This document shows positions 1 to 7,133 of a stretch of 59,320 nucleotides of DNA, in pieces (within the stretch, counting starts at the first letter, position 1; the number at the start of each line of letters is the position of its first letter). A program made the translations under genes and the position numbers. Under the pieces are notes generated by a model. The model was not told the DNA's origin. It saw nothing but the letters and a program-made list of their open reading frames with translations, and did not search any database. The stretch is taken from assembly GCF_002843385.1 (NCBI RefSeq), contig NZ_MVDE01000032.1:1-59320 (forward strand), written 5' to 3'. The stretch comes from Labilibaculum manganireducens (GTDB taxonomy: Bacteria > Bacteroidota > Bacteroidia > Bacteroidales > Marinifilaceae).

Positions 1-395
1 TTTGTTGTTTTGGACAACAGGTTATGAGATCTCTCGGGATAAGATAACGTACTTTCGTCACGTCCTACTTGATTTACTCTTAGTGGTTACGGTTGACTTT
101 TGGGTTTTCCCAATCCATAGCTCGGTTACCCACACTAATAAGCCTTATATCAAGTTTCTGTTCGTTAGAACGATGACTTTGCTGATGGCTTCCTTCAGAT
201 TTGGGGTCGCCCCCAACACCCTTGCCAATTGCTAGTTCTTCCTGTCAACTCGGCGAACTCAAGAACGTTTCATCTTGATAGCACGTTACCATGCCCGACA
301 TACTAAGAATACCTGCGATGTAAGAATCGCAGGAACAATGCCACCCCTCTCAACATCGAAACATTGTGCAGTTCCTAACCTCTGGTCAAGATCAC
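1..395 (-). mobile_element. 5' part of a group II intron (truncated by window edge)
   Basis: Read on the minus strand, this stretch has the look of the 5' half (domain I) of a bacterial group II intron: a run such as GAAACGTTCTTGAGTTCGCC, the segment GGAAGAACTAGC, and the late CCCGAGAGATCTC motif that usually precedes the intron-encoded reverse transcriptase. A plausible 5' splice site is the GTGAT at 395-391. No reverse transcriptase reading frame lies in the window; it would be to the left of position 1. Short frames here are not genes. Assignment rests on remembered intron sequence patterns, not on a folded structure. Confidence 0.65.
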
Positions 396-422
396 AAACC
401 AACATTTCCTTTTCCATATCCA

Positions 423-554
423 CGACCACAACGGTCGTGGTGCTACGACTACAACAGTCGTGCTACTACGACCACAACGGTCGTGGTGCTACGACCACAA
501 CAGTCGTGGTACTACGACTACAACGGTCGTGGTACTACGACCATAACAGTCGTG
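423..554. repeat. Six tandem 23-bp hairpin repeats
   Basis: Five full copies and one partial copy of a 23-bp unit start at 423, 446, 469, 492, 515 and 538. Each unit contains a small inverted repeat, for example CGACCACAACGGTCG, with a five-base loop. Copy 1 has CGACC paired with GGTCG and copy 2 has CGACT paired with AGTCG, so the inner base pair changes on both arms; copies 4-6 carry C-A or T-G at that place. Most copies end GTGGTnCTA. The array ends 28 bp from the probable 5' splice site of the left intron. It sits in a gap between that intron and the HU-like gene and has no clear coding content. Confidence 0.8.
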
Positions 555-619
555 AAAAAACAAGAGCCGATTCGTTTGAATCGACTCCTGAATACAATTT
601 CACCGTAAAACCGCACAAC

Positions 620-1330
620 TTAATCTCCCGAACCTACAGGAACCAAATCTGTTAAAAAACGACCTGATCTCATACTCTTATAGTTCTTAAAAATTACTCT
701 CACCTCTACCTGAAAACTACCTCTCTTTAAGACTTCAGGTACAAAAAACAACAATTCAGAGGGTTTGTTTTTTACCACATCAGCAACTTTGGTTACCACA
801 CCATCGCCGGAAATAAAAAAGATTCCCTGATCGGCATCTTCCTCATCGAATTTTAAAAGCGATCCTTTTAGGGAAGCAATCTGACCCGGACTAAAGGTCT
901 CGTTTACGGCTTTGGTTTTTAAATCGGTGAACTGTTGAATCACCGGCTGTGCCACAGATATTTCTACCTTGCGCAATTCAATATTCCCAACCGCTTCGGA
1001 CAAACGACTGCCGGCATTCAGCTTCAAACGAATAGAATGGCGTGATTTATCGAAACTATCGCTCTGATTAACAAACACCCCCGAAATACTCGGATACACC
1101 TTAAACAGCTCGGTGTTTACATTGTTGCCACTGGCCACGGCCTGCACCACAGCATAATTAAATTCTTCGATTACCGATAAAGCTTCGGCCTTGGTTACGG
1201 TAGAGCCTTTGCCAATCATTTGCTCAACAATTTGCTCTGTGCCAATGGTTTCGTTATCGGTTACCATGCCCATGTAATCATCAGGATCATCGGTAAGATG
1301 ATTCGGAATTAATCCGTATCTTAACGTCAT
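620..1330 (-). CDS. HU-like DNA-binding protein with C-terminal DUF4469 domain
   Basis: 236-residue protein of a Bacteroidota family. The N-terminal about 120 residues resemble the HU/IHF-like domain of this family (the YMGMVTDNETIG segment, then the helix-rich KAEALSVIEEFNYAVVQAVA and a strand NTELFKVYPSISGVF). The C-terminal part (about 130-236) matches the DUF4469 beta domain: it contains PGQIASLKGSLLKF, a GIFFI strand and ends LTDLVPVG. No signal peptide or membrane segment is seen, so it should be cytoplasmic and probably binds DNA as a nucleoid-type protein. It stands alone; the hairpin array and left intron lie downstream. The start codon at 1330 gives the family's usual N-terminus. 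Confidence 0.8.
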   Translation of the reverse strand: MTLRYGLIPNHLTDDPDDYMGMVTDNETIGTEQIVEQMIGKGSTVTKAEALSVIEEFNYAVVQAVASGNNVNTELFKVYPSISGVFVNQSDSFDKSRHSIRLKLNAGSRLSEAVGNIELRKVEISVAQPVIQQFTDLKTKAVNETFSPGQIASLKGSLLKFDEEDADQGIFFISGDGVVTKVADVVKNKPSELLFFVPEVLKRGSFQVEVRVIFKNYKSMRSGRFLTDLVPVGSGD

Positions 1331-1797
1331 AATTTGAAAAAATTATATAAAAGGGACAGGGCCCGTTGGCTGCATTTCCTACCCGCAAAAGTTGAAGATG
1401 CTCGGCCAATGGGTTGCCTGTTTTTTTTGTATTGTTAAAAGGCGGCTATTTGTTGCCAAACCCCCTCCCCACGTAACAAAAACAGATTGAAACTATTCAA
1501 TTATCTCCACATATCAAAACCATAATTGGTAAAACAGATTCATTTTTATGCTAACAAGATCACATCAACCCGTGGCATGCTTTCTGTTTACTGGGCTTTG
1601 AAGAAAAATGTAAAAAATGTTAAATTTATCAGATTTACCAAAATTCACCACAACAGCTCACAGCACATAAACAGACATTTATTCCTGACAAACAACACTA
1701 AATCCTTAATAAATCAATTTTCCTTAATAAAGCCAGGCAGGCAACACAAGACACAAACCCCTGACTGCGAATCCTTTCTTCACTATTTATATTGATA
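1331..1797. other. Intergenic region without a supported gene
   Basis: Upstream region of the HU-like gene. It is AT-rich with runs of ACAnnACA-like sequence. One open frame at 1526-1795 exists on the plus strand, but its composition is random-looking, it has no ribosome binding site, and nothing in it resembles a known family. I see no RNA gene or clear promoter. Confidence 0.5.
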
Positions 1798-1922
1798 ATG
1801 AATAAGCGAAGCTACTTTTCTGTTTATATTTTATGCTTACTTTTAGTGGTGTTTGTAAAAAACAGGAGGAACTTACACTGCCACAAGTAAAACATCTCTT
1901 GCAAAAACAGAAAGCCCATTAG
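1798..1922 (+). pseudogene. Possible broken small lipoprotein gene
   Basis: From the ATG at 1798 the frame reads a basic, hydrophobic start (MNKRSYFSVYILCLLLVVF) and then leaves any sensible reading. Moving one base near 1851 restores a lipobox-like LVVFCKKQEE and a hydrophilic tail ending at TAG 1920-1922. This looks like the front of a lipoprotein gene damaged by a one-base change and cut short. It lies just before the first cassette-like junction. The alternative is chance; the frame is very short. Confidence 0.25.
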
Positions 1923-1947
1923 GCGTAATTTTAATGGATAACAAAAA

Positions 1948-2019
1948 GGATAACAACAACTTACACGAGACAACAGATAAGTGATGTAAGACGCATAGCG
2001 TCTTAGCCACTTGTTAGCC
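1948..2019 (+). other. Structured junction with attC-like outer repeats
   Basis: GGATAACAA (1948-1956) and TTGTTAGCC (2011-2019) are inverted with one mismatch, the AAC/GTT cores facing inwards as in integron attC sites. Inside is a perfect 8-bp hairpin, TAAGACGC/GCGTCTTA (1987-2005). It lies just before an orphan gene, as expected of a cassette boundary. The 7-base cores do not fit the attC consensus RYYYAAC/GTTRRRY exactly, and no integrase gene is in the window, so the call is tentative. It shares no obvious sequence with the two later junctions. Confidence 0.35.
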
Positions 2020-2069
2020 TTAATTAAGCGTAGCAAAAAGCTATCTATTATGAACCATAAATAAAATAG

Positions 2070-2633
2070 ATGACAATGTCTGGATTTAACACAATTGTAA
2101 TATCTCAAAAAAGATTTATAGATATTTCACTTTCTGAAATCATGGAGAAACTATTATATGCTGGAGTCATCAATACAATTTCAAGCTTAATAAAAAAATC
2201 ATATCAATTATTAAAAAAATCTAGAAAACCTAATCGCTACGAGGAGAAGAACTATATGATTACAAATATTTGTAGACTTTATGAATTTCCGAAATTCGAG
2301 ATTGAAGACGTGTGGAAAAATGGAGAGTTAAGAAAAGTATTTTATGAAGTATCTATAGACCTACTCAAAAAGTTTAAAGTGAAAGATACTCATAGGCTAG
2401 AATATATTTCTAAAAACTTTGGCGTAAGAACAAATAATCAAGGGGAATTAGTAAAAGAATTAAAGAGGAAATTAAATGACTCAAATGACACAGACTTCCC
2501 GTACAAATTAGGATTTAGAAGCATATATGTATTAATTTCTGACAATATGAAAAAGGTAAAGGAAGAAGACCTGTTCTTAATTCTAAGAAAACTAAAACCT
2601 TTCTTTAAATCTTTTAAATATCCTGAGAGATGA
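2070..2633 (+). CDS. Hypothetical protein, 187 residues, first cassette-like gene
   Basis: I do not recognise this protein. It is lysine-rich and mostly helical in character, with no signal peptide; a moderately hydrophobic segment (ISLSEIMEKLLYAGVINTISSLI, residues about 19-41) could be a helix packing against a partner. Starts at 2070 or, two codons later, 2076 are both possible; neither has a strong ribosome binding site. Base composition is more AT-rich than the housekeeping genes downstream. It is bounded by structured junctions on both sides and reads in the same direction as the next two genes, which is typical of a cassette-borne accessory gene. Its function is unknown. Confidence 0.55.
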   Translation: MTMSGFNTIVISQKRFIDISLSEIMEKLLYAGVINTISSLIKKSYQLLKKSRKPNRYEEKNYMITNICRLYEFPKFEIEDVWKNGELRKVFYEVSIDLLKKFKVKDTHRLEYISKNFGVRTNNQGELVKELKRKLNDSNDTDFPYKLGFRSIYVLISDNMKKVKEEDLFLILRKLKPFFKSFKYPER

Positions 2634-2653
2634 AAGAAAGGACAGACTATTTC

Positions 2654-2709
2654 AATCCCCGCACGGTTCATATGCCCAGCCGTTATGGGCAATTAAGAAA
2701 TGAGCCGTG
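2654..2709 (+). other. attC-like junction overlapping the start of the nuclease gene
   Basis: This junction has two nested inverted repeats: TGCCCA/TGGGCA around GCCGTTA (2673-2691), and CACGGTTCAT (2662-2671) with ATGAGCCGTG (2700-2709), one mismatch. It shares its right part with the junction at 4363-4401: both run AATCC, then TTCATATGCC, then CGTTATGGGCAA. The outer stem includes the GTG start codon of the following gene, so the fold could mask translation initiation. The shared right end argues that both sites are products of the same recombination or insertion process. Confidence 0.5.
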
Positions 2710-4227
2710 AAAGAAAAAAAATACATTATTGAATATAAAGAGCTAATGGCTGAATGGGATTTTGATGCTAATAATCAATTATATCTCGACCCAAATAAAA
2801 TTACTCACGGTTCTCATAAGAAAGCTCATTGGATTTGCAAAACTAATCAGACTCATAAATGGCAAGCAGAAGTAAAAAGTAGAGTAAGTGGAAATGGGTG
2901 TAAATTTTGTGCTGGCCAAGCTGTTTCCGATAAGAACTCATTGTATGTCAACTACCCTGAGTTAATGAAAGAATGGAACTATACGCTTAATGAAGCAAAT
3001 GGAATAAATCCCAATGATTTCTCTTATGGTTCTCGAAAAGAAGTGTATTGGACTTGTTTAAAATGCAATGAAACATACCCATGCAGAATAAGCAACAAAG
3101 TTTTGCTAAATAGGGGCTGTCCATTTTGTAGCAATAAAAAAGTAAATAATAAAAACAATCTAAGCGTTCGGTTTCCATCTCTAGCAAATGAATGGGATAA
3201 TAAAAAAAATGACAAAAAAGCAACAGAGGTTTTACCTCATACAAACAAAGTCTATTTTTGGGTATGTGCCAATGGTCATAGTTATAAAGCATCGCCAAAT
3301 AATAGAACAACTGGAGATGCTTGTCCTTATTGCTCTGGCAATCAAGTTTGCGATGATAATTGCTTAGAAACTCTAAATCCTCAGTTATCCAAAGAATGGC
3401 ATCCTACTAAAAACATAGACTTAACACCTAGAGATGTGACTGCAAATTCCAATAAATCTGTATGGTGGCTTTGTGAATGTGGTTTTTCATATAAGGCAAA
3501 GGTAAACAACAGAGCAAATGGTAAAGGATGTCGTCAATGTGCAAAAAGAATTCAATCTTCCTTTCCAGAACAGGCAATATTTTTTTATATCAAGCAAATA
3601 TTTCCTGACGCAATAAATGGGTATATAGTAGAAGGAAATTATGAGTTGGATATTTACATTCCAAGTTGTCAAATCGGGATTGAATATGATGGATACAATT
3701 GGCATTCTAGTGAAAAATCATCGGAGAAAGATTCAAAAAAGAATGTGTTTGTAAACGAAAAAGGAATAAAACTAATTAGGATAAGAGAGAAAGGTTGTGC
3801 TCAATTATTAAATAATGATTGTATTATTATTAATTGTGTTGCTGAAACTCGAAACTTTCATATAAATGAAGTTGTTTTAGATTTGATAGCAAATATTAAA
3901 AAAATAGTCGAACTAGAAATAGAAGTGAAACCTAACATACAGACTGATAGATTTCAAATTATTGCACAATATAAAACAACTTTAAAGGAGAAAAGTATTG
4001 CTTTTACTCATCCATCTTTAATTGAAGAGTGGGACTCTGAGAAAAATAAACCTTTAAAACCAGAAATGTTTTCATATGGTAGTGATATTGAAGTTAGCTG
4101 GATTTGTAAAAATGATACTAGTCATAAATGGAATGCAAGGATAAATACTAGAACTAAAGGAACGAATTGTCCGATTTGCTATAAAGAAAGAAGAAAAAAA
4201 GCCCATAACAATGCATATAAAACATAA
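2707..4227 (+). CDS. Zinc-ribbon repeat protein with embedded Vsr-like nuclease domain
   Basis: 506 residues, GTG start. Four zinc-ribbon modules of the DUF4379 type come first, at about residues 9-70, 75-145, 148-212 and 217-280. Each has an EW-D/N opening, a (W/F)xC strand and a closing CxxC pair such as CKFCAGQ, CPFCSNKK, CPYCSGN and CRQCAKR. A nuclease-like domain follows (about 285-375) with FPEQ, YELDIYIPSCQIGIEYDG, a following WH, and KLIRIRE, the pattern of Vsr/DUF559-type restriction-endonuclease folds. A fifth zinc ribbon (about 437-500, ending CPIC) closes the protein. The family is known from mobile and defence-linked contexts; a DNA-cleaving role is inferred from the acidic motif. 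It sits between two attC-like junctions. Confidence 0.8.
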   Translation: MKEKKYIIEYKELMAEWDFDANNQLYLDPNKITHGSHKKAHWICKTNQTHKWQAEVKSRVSGNGCKFCAGQAVSDKNSLYVNYPELMKEWNYTLNEANGINPNDFSYGSRKEVYWTCLKCNETYPCRISNKVLLNRGCPFCSNKKVNNKNNLSVRFPSLANEWDNKKNDKKATEVLPHTNKVYFWVCANGHSYKASPNNRTTGDACPYCSGNQVCDDNCLETLNPQLSKEWHPTKNIDLTPRDVTANSNKSVWWLCECGFSYKAKVNNRANGKGCRQCAKRIQSSFPEQAIFFYIKQIFPDAINGYIVEGNYELDIYIPSCQIGIEYDGYNWHSSEKSSEKDSKKNVFVNEKGIKLIRIREKGCAQLLNNDCIIINCVAETRNFHINEVVLDLIANIKKIVELEIEVKPNIQTDRFQIIAQYKTTLKEKSIAFTHPSLIEEWDSEKNKPLKPEMFSYGSDIEVSWICKNDTSHKWNARINTRTKGTNCPICYKERRKKAHNNAYKT

Positions 4228-4399
4228 GGGCTACAGTGGTTTACGGAACGTTTGTGCTTTTAATCAGCCCCGCCAAATTTGCAATTTGACTAGTTGATTA
4301 AAAAGTTTAAATTTGTGTCTAATTGCAAATTTTGCTCGGTGCAAACATGATATGTAAGTGTTTAAAAATCCTTACGTTTCATATGCCAACGTTATGGGC
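4201..4399 (+). other. Long attC-like junction between cassette genes
   Basis: GCCCATAAC (4201-4209) and GTTATGGGC (4391-4399) are perfect inverted repeats that begin in the last codons of the nuclease gene and end before the next gene, the layout of a cassette recombination site. The interior is full of further pairings: AAATTTGCAATT with AATTGCAAATTT (12 bp, about 4276 and 4323), and TTTTAATCA with TGATTAAAA (9 bp). The right-hand 35 bp resemble the junction before 2707. The total of about 200 bp is longer than most attC sites but structured in the same way. Core heptamers deviate from the integron consensus. Confidence 0.5.
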
Positions 4400-4492
4400 A
4401 AGTTGAAAAAAATGCAGTATTATGCAAGTGCACTATATGCATTGCACATATCAGATATATGAATCTAAGATTATAATAAATAAGATAAGTCA

Positions 4493-5245
4493 ATGGGCGA
4501 AATTCTATATCATTACACATCACTTGAAGTATTAAAAAAAATACTTGATTTTGAAAAGATCCGATTTACAAAGATGAATTCTTTAAATGATAGAACTGAA
4601 TATGAATACGGGATTAAGCTTTTGAAAGATAAAATAACTGAGTTTGAAAATAATAATAAAATCAACAATCGCTTTGATTCTGAATTGTTAGACAAATTCT
4701 CATTTTTAGATGAGTTATACTCATTATCATTTACAGAAAGTGGAGACAAGCTATCTTTTTGGAACAGTTATTATGTTGACAAAATGACACCAATATGTAT
4801 TGGTTTTGATTCAGATAAAGTTTTTATTAGTGATTTTATTATTAATCGTTGCATTTATGATGACCCTTATCCATCAATGAGTAAAGAACGATACATTTGG
4901 TTTAAGAATATTTTTGATATCAAAAATATATTGCATATTTCAAAGAATCGTGAATATATTCAAATTACGTTTCAGACAGCCCACATAAAGCAAAAATGCT
5001 TTGACATTGAAAAAGAATGGAGAGCTGTTTCTTTTGGGGTTAAAAATAGCTCATTGGGGACGTTTAACCGAGGAGGAAAAGAGGTTGATTATTTTGACCA
5101 ACCTTTCAATACTGAAAGTATATGTGAAATTATTGTTGGTCCTTCTAGTCAACAAGATTTAAACTATCAAGAAGTTATGTCAGCCTTGTCTAGAAAAGGA
5201 TTAAATAAGTCAGTTAGAAAATCAACTATTCCATTAGTATTGTAG
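4493..5245 (+). CDS. DUF2971 family protein
   Basis: 250 residues. The N-terminus ILYHYTSLEVLKKILDFEKIRFTKMNSLND, the central LSFTESGDKLSFWNSY and the later EKEWRAVSFG segment are the conserved landmarks of DUF2971 (a family common in defence islands and scattered accessory loci). No signal peptide or membrane segment is present. The molecular activity of the family is not established to my knowledge; the opening HYTS motif recalls ADP-ribosyltransferase-like folds, but that is only a resemblance. It is the third gene of the cassette-like array, AT-rich, and preceded by the long junction. A 9-bp inverted repeat (5252-5260/5282-5290) follows the stop codon. Confidence 0.75.
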   Translation: MGEILYHYTSLEVLKKILDFEKIRFTKMNSLNDRTEYEYGIKLLKDKITEFENNNKINNRFDSELLDKFSFLDELYSLSFTESGDKLSFWNSYYVDKMTPICIGFDSDKVFISDFIINRCIYDDPYPSMSKERYIWFKNIFDIKNILHISKNREYIQITFQTAHIKQKCFDIEKEWRAVSFGVKNSSLGTFNRGGKEVDYFDQPFNTESICEIIVGPSSQQDLNYQEVMSALSRKGLNKSVRKSTIPLVL

Positions 5246-5251
5246 ACAAAT

Positions 5252-5290
5252 ATTAGTTAAACATGATTTTTGAAATTACAGTTAACTAAT
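5252..5290. other. Inverted repeat after the DUF2971 gene
   Basis: ATTAGTTAA (5252-5260) and TTAACTAAT (5282-5290) are perfect 9-bp inverted repeats with a 21-base loop. It could be a terminator without a strong T-run, or the end boundary of the cassette-like block. The group II intron remnant begins 25 bp later. Confidence 0.35.
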
Positions 5291-5314
5291 TAATAATTTG
5301 AGTAAACCAGCGCC

Positions 5315-5454
5315 TAGTCGAGTAAGCCAGGGGAATTTGACTTCGCCGATTTTCAATTCACCCCTAACTTCTCACAGAACCGTATCCCGAAAAAAATCGG
5401 GACGGGCAGCAAATCTCTCAATTGGCTTCGCCGAACTTCGTTTCATACGGCTCT
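5315..5454 (-). mobile_element. Group II intron 3'-end remnant (domains V-VI)
   Basis: On the minus strand this reads GAGCCGTATGA (complement of 5443-5453), then later TACGGTTCTGTGAGAAG and a domain VI-like helix ending GGCTTACTCGACT, the usual order of domain V, domain VI and the intron 3' end. The domain V loop is altered by inserted sequence including a CCCGAT...ATCGGG palindrome, so this is likely a degraded or solo 3' end; no reverse transcriptase or 5' part is nearby. A shorter relative lies at 41909-41956. Confidence 0.6.
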
Positions 5455-5495
5455 TATTATGCAGTCAATTCAATATTAGGTCAACTGATAATCCA

Positions 5496-5660
5496 ATGTC
5501 CAATGATAAAATAGATTGGGATAACAATTACAGATACGCCTTAACCATCTCACAGCTTTCACTTTTGCGTTTGTACTGGTTAAAATACGGAAAAACAGGA
5601 ACTTATATAGACCATAGTGATACGTTTACGATTAAGACGATGTCAATAAAAAAATACTAA
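5496..5660 (+). CDS. Possible small protein upstream of the hydrolase
   Basis: 54 codons from the ATG at 5496 to TAA 5658-5660, ending directly at the AAGGAGGA ribosome binding site of the alpha/beta hydrolase. The peptide is hydrophilic with an aromatic LRLYWLKYGK segment; I do not recognise it. The tight spacing to the next gene suggests it could be the tail of a truncated gene imported together with the hydrolase. It may also be meaningless. Confidence 0.25.
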   Translation: MSNDKIDWDNNYRYALTISQLSLLRLYWLKYGKTGTYIDHSDTFTIKTMSIKKY

Positions 5661-5673
5661 GGAGGAATATGGT
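5659..5673 (+). promoter_or_regulatory. Strong Shine-Dalgarno site, Firmicutes-like
   Basis: AAGGAGGA at 5659-5666 lies 7 bases before the ATG at 5674. Such a full anti-16S match is common in Firmicutes and unusual for Bacteroidota, whose genes in this window mostly lack one. It fixes the start of the hydrolase gene and hints at foreign origin. Confidence 0.75.
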
Positions 5674-6567
5674 ATGTCACACATAAAGGCAAATGGTATA
5701 CAAATTGAATATGAAATTTTTGGAAAGAAAATAAATCCTACAATAGTGCTTATTGCAGGAAATGGTGCTCAACTAAATTTTTGGGAAACAGATTTCTGTA
5801 AAATGCTTGCAAAAAACAATTTACAAGTGATACGCTTTGATAACCGCGATGCGGGATTATCTACAAAATTCGACGCAGCTGGGATTCCAGATATGACAAA
5901 AATATACCAAGCAGCACAAGATGGGAAACCAATTAAGACAGCATATTCATTGGAGGATATGGCTGATGATGTAGCTGGTTTGTTAGATACGTTGGAAATA
6001 AGTAAGGCTCACATCTGCGGTGCTTCTATGGGAGGCACGATTGCTCAGGTTTTTGCCTGTAGGCATCCTTCTCGTATATGTAGTTTAATTTGCATTATGT
6101 CATCTACAGGCAATCCGAATAATCCGCAAATATCACCGGAAACATTGGCGATTGTTACAGCCACCCCTCCATCTGAACGAAATGCATATATTGAGTATAC
6201 TTTACGTATGTGGAAAAATATTTGGAGTAAGGGATTTCCTTTTGAAGAAGAACGTGCAAAACGGTATTGTGAAGAAAGCTATGACCGTTCTTATTATCCA
6301 ATAGGAACTGTACGCCAAAATGCAGCGTTAGTAGCTAATGGTGACAGAAGACAACACCTTTCATTATTAACAATTCCAACGCTGGTAATTCATGGGACCG
6401 CAGATGTATTATTCCCTGTTGAAGCAGGTAAAGATATGGCACGCACAATACCTAATGCTAAATTGCTTTTGATTGAAGGAATGGGACATGATATGCCTAA
6501 AGGAACATGGAAATGCATAGTAGAAGCTATTATTAATCAGGTAAAGGACACGTCTCATTCATGTTAA
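5674..6567 (+). CDS. Alpha/beta hydrolase
   Basis: 297-residue single-domain alpha/beta hydrolase. Expected landmarks are present: the oxyanion-region strand VLIAGNGAQ, the nucleophile elbow GASMGG (Ser at about 117), the acid in HGTADVLFP, and the catalytic His in GMGHDMP near the C-terminus. The RFDNRDAGLST segment is typical of esterase/epoxide-hydrolase-like members that act on small esters or lactones; the substrate cannot be told. It is cytoplasmic, with no signal peptide. The strong AAGGAGGA site and neighbouring gene debris suggest recent transfer from a Firmicute-like donor. Confidence 0.85.
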   Translation: MSHIKANGIQIEYEIFGKKINPTIVLIAGNGAQLNFWETDFCKMLAKNNLQVIRFDNRDAGLSTKFDAAGIPDMTKIYQAAQDGKPIKTAYSLEDMADDVAGLLDTLEISKAHICGASMGGTIAQVFACRHPSRICSLICIMSSTGNPNNPQISPETLAIVTATPPSERNAYIEYTLRMWKNIWSKGFPFEEERAKRYCEESYDRSYYPIGTVRQNAALVANGDRRQHLSLLTIPTLVIHGTADVLFPVEAGKDMARTIPNAKLLLIEGMGHDMPKGTWKCIVEAIINQVKDTSHSC

Positions 6568-6658
6568 TGGGGAAAGATGCAATCACGTTTATCATATGTG
6601 CAAAAAATATTTCTAATAGAATTGTATATTTGTATAAATTACAATTTGACTTAAATAT

Positions 6659-6916
6659 ATGACAAGTAAATCTCAAATAGAAGTTGAAAACAAGCTCATT
6701 TCAATTGTAAAACAGGATGAGCAAGACTATATCTGCTTGACCGATATGATTCGGGATGAAGAAGGTTCTGACCATATTCGGAACTGGATGAGAAACCGAA
6801 ATACTGTTGAATTTATTGGACTATGGGAAACTTTAAATAATCCGAATTTTAAACATGTCGAATTCGACACCTTTAGAAAACATAGCATATATTTTTCCTT
6901 TTCGAGATATGATTAA
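6659..6916 (+). pseudogene. Truncated KilA-N domain gene
   Basis: The first about 70 residues match the start of KilA-N proteins: DYICLTDMIRDEEGSDHIRNWMRNRNTVEFIGLWETLNNPNF, then VEFDTFRK. After FRK the frame loses the family sequence and stops, so the rest of the DNA-binding domain and any C-terminal domain are missing. A possible -7 box TATATTTG is at 6625-6632. KilA-N proteins belong to phages and mobile elements, which fits the junk-rich surroundings. The downstream small gene overlaps its end, so a deletion probably joined the two. Confidence 0.7.
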
Positions 6917-7082
6917 TTTATTTACAAAACAAGAAGCAGGAGCAATTGGAATTATTGGAGGAATAGATGGACCAACCGCAATATTTATATCATCACAAAT
7001 TAATTGGTATACAGTTGTTTTGGTTGCTTTAGAGATAATATGCGGAATATATTTGTTACTGACTCATTTGAAGAAGAAATAA
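6909..7082 (+). CDS. Small membrane protein with decarboxylase beta-subunit motif
   Basis: 57 residues from the ATG at 6909. The first half carries EAGAIGIIGGIDGPTAIFIS, which is the signature around the ion-binding region of the beta subunit of sodium-pumping decarboxylases (oxaloacetate/glutaconyl-CoA type). The second half is one hydrophobic helix (WYTVVLVALEIICGIYLLL) with a basic tail. The full beta subunit has about 370-430 residues, so this is either a fragment or one of the small stand-alone proteins with this motif known mainly from Firmicutes. It sits immediately behind the broken KilA-N gene. Confidence 0.55.
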   Translation: MINLFTKQEAGAIGIIGGIDGPTAIFISSQINWYTVVLVALEIICGIYLLLTHLKKK

Positions 7083-7133
7083 ACTCCACTGAATAGTAGT
7101 GGCAAGCTTGCGGATTACAACGACAATCAATGA

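Noticed and set aside
275-655. Frames across the 23-bp hairpin array
   Set aside because: They merge intron sequence, hairpin repeats and the end of the HU-like gene; repeated Thr/Val/Arg-rich peptides simply reflect the repeat.
1526-1795. Possible 89-residue gene
   Set aside because: No ribosome binding site, no recognisable domain, random composition.
1948-5290. A classical integron
   Set aside because: No integrase gene, no attI site, and the junction cores deviate from RYYYAAC/GTTRRRY; kept as attC-like only.
5298-5660. 120-residue frame starting at TTG 5298
   Set aside because: Its first half runs through the reverse complement of a group II intron 3' end, so it is not a real protein; only the last 54 codons might be.
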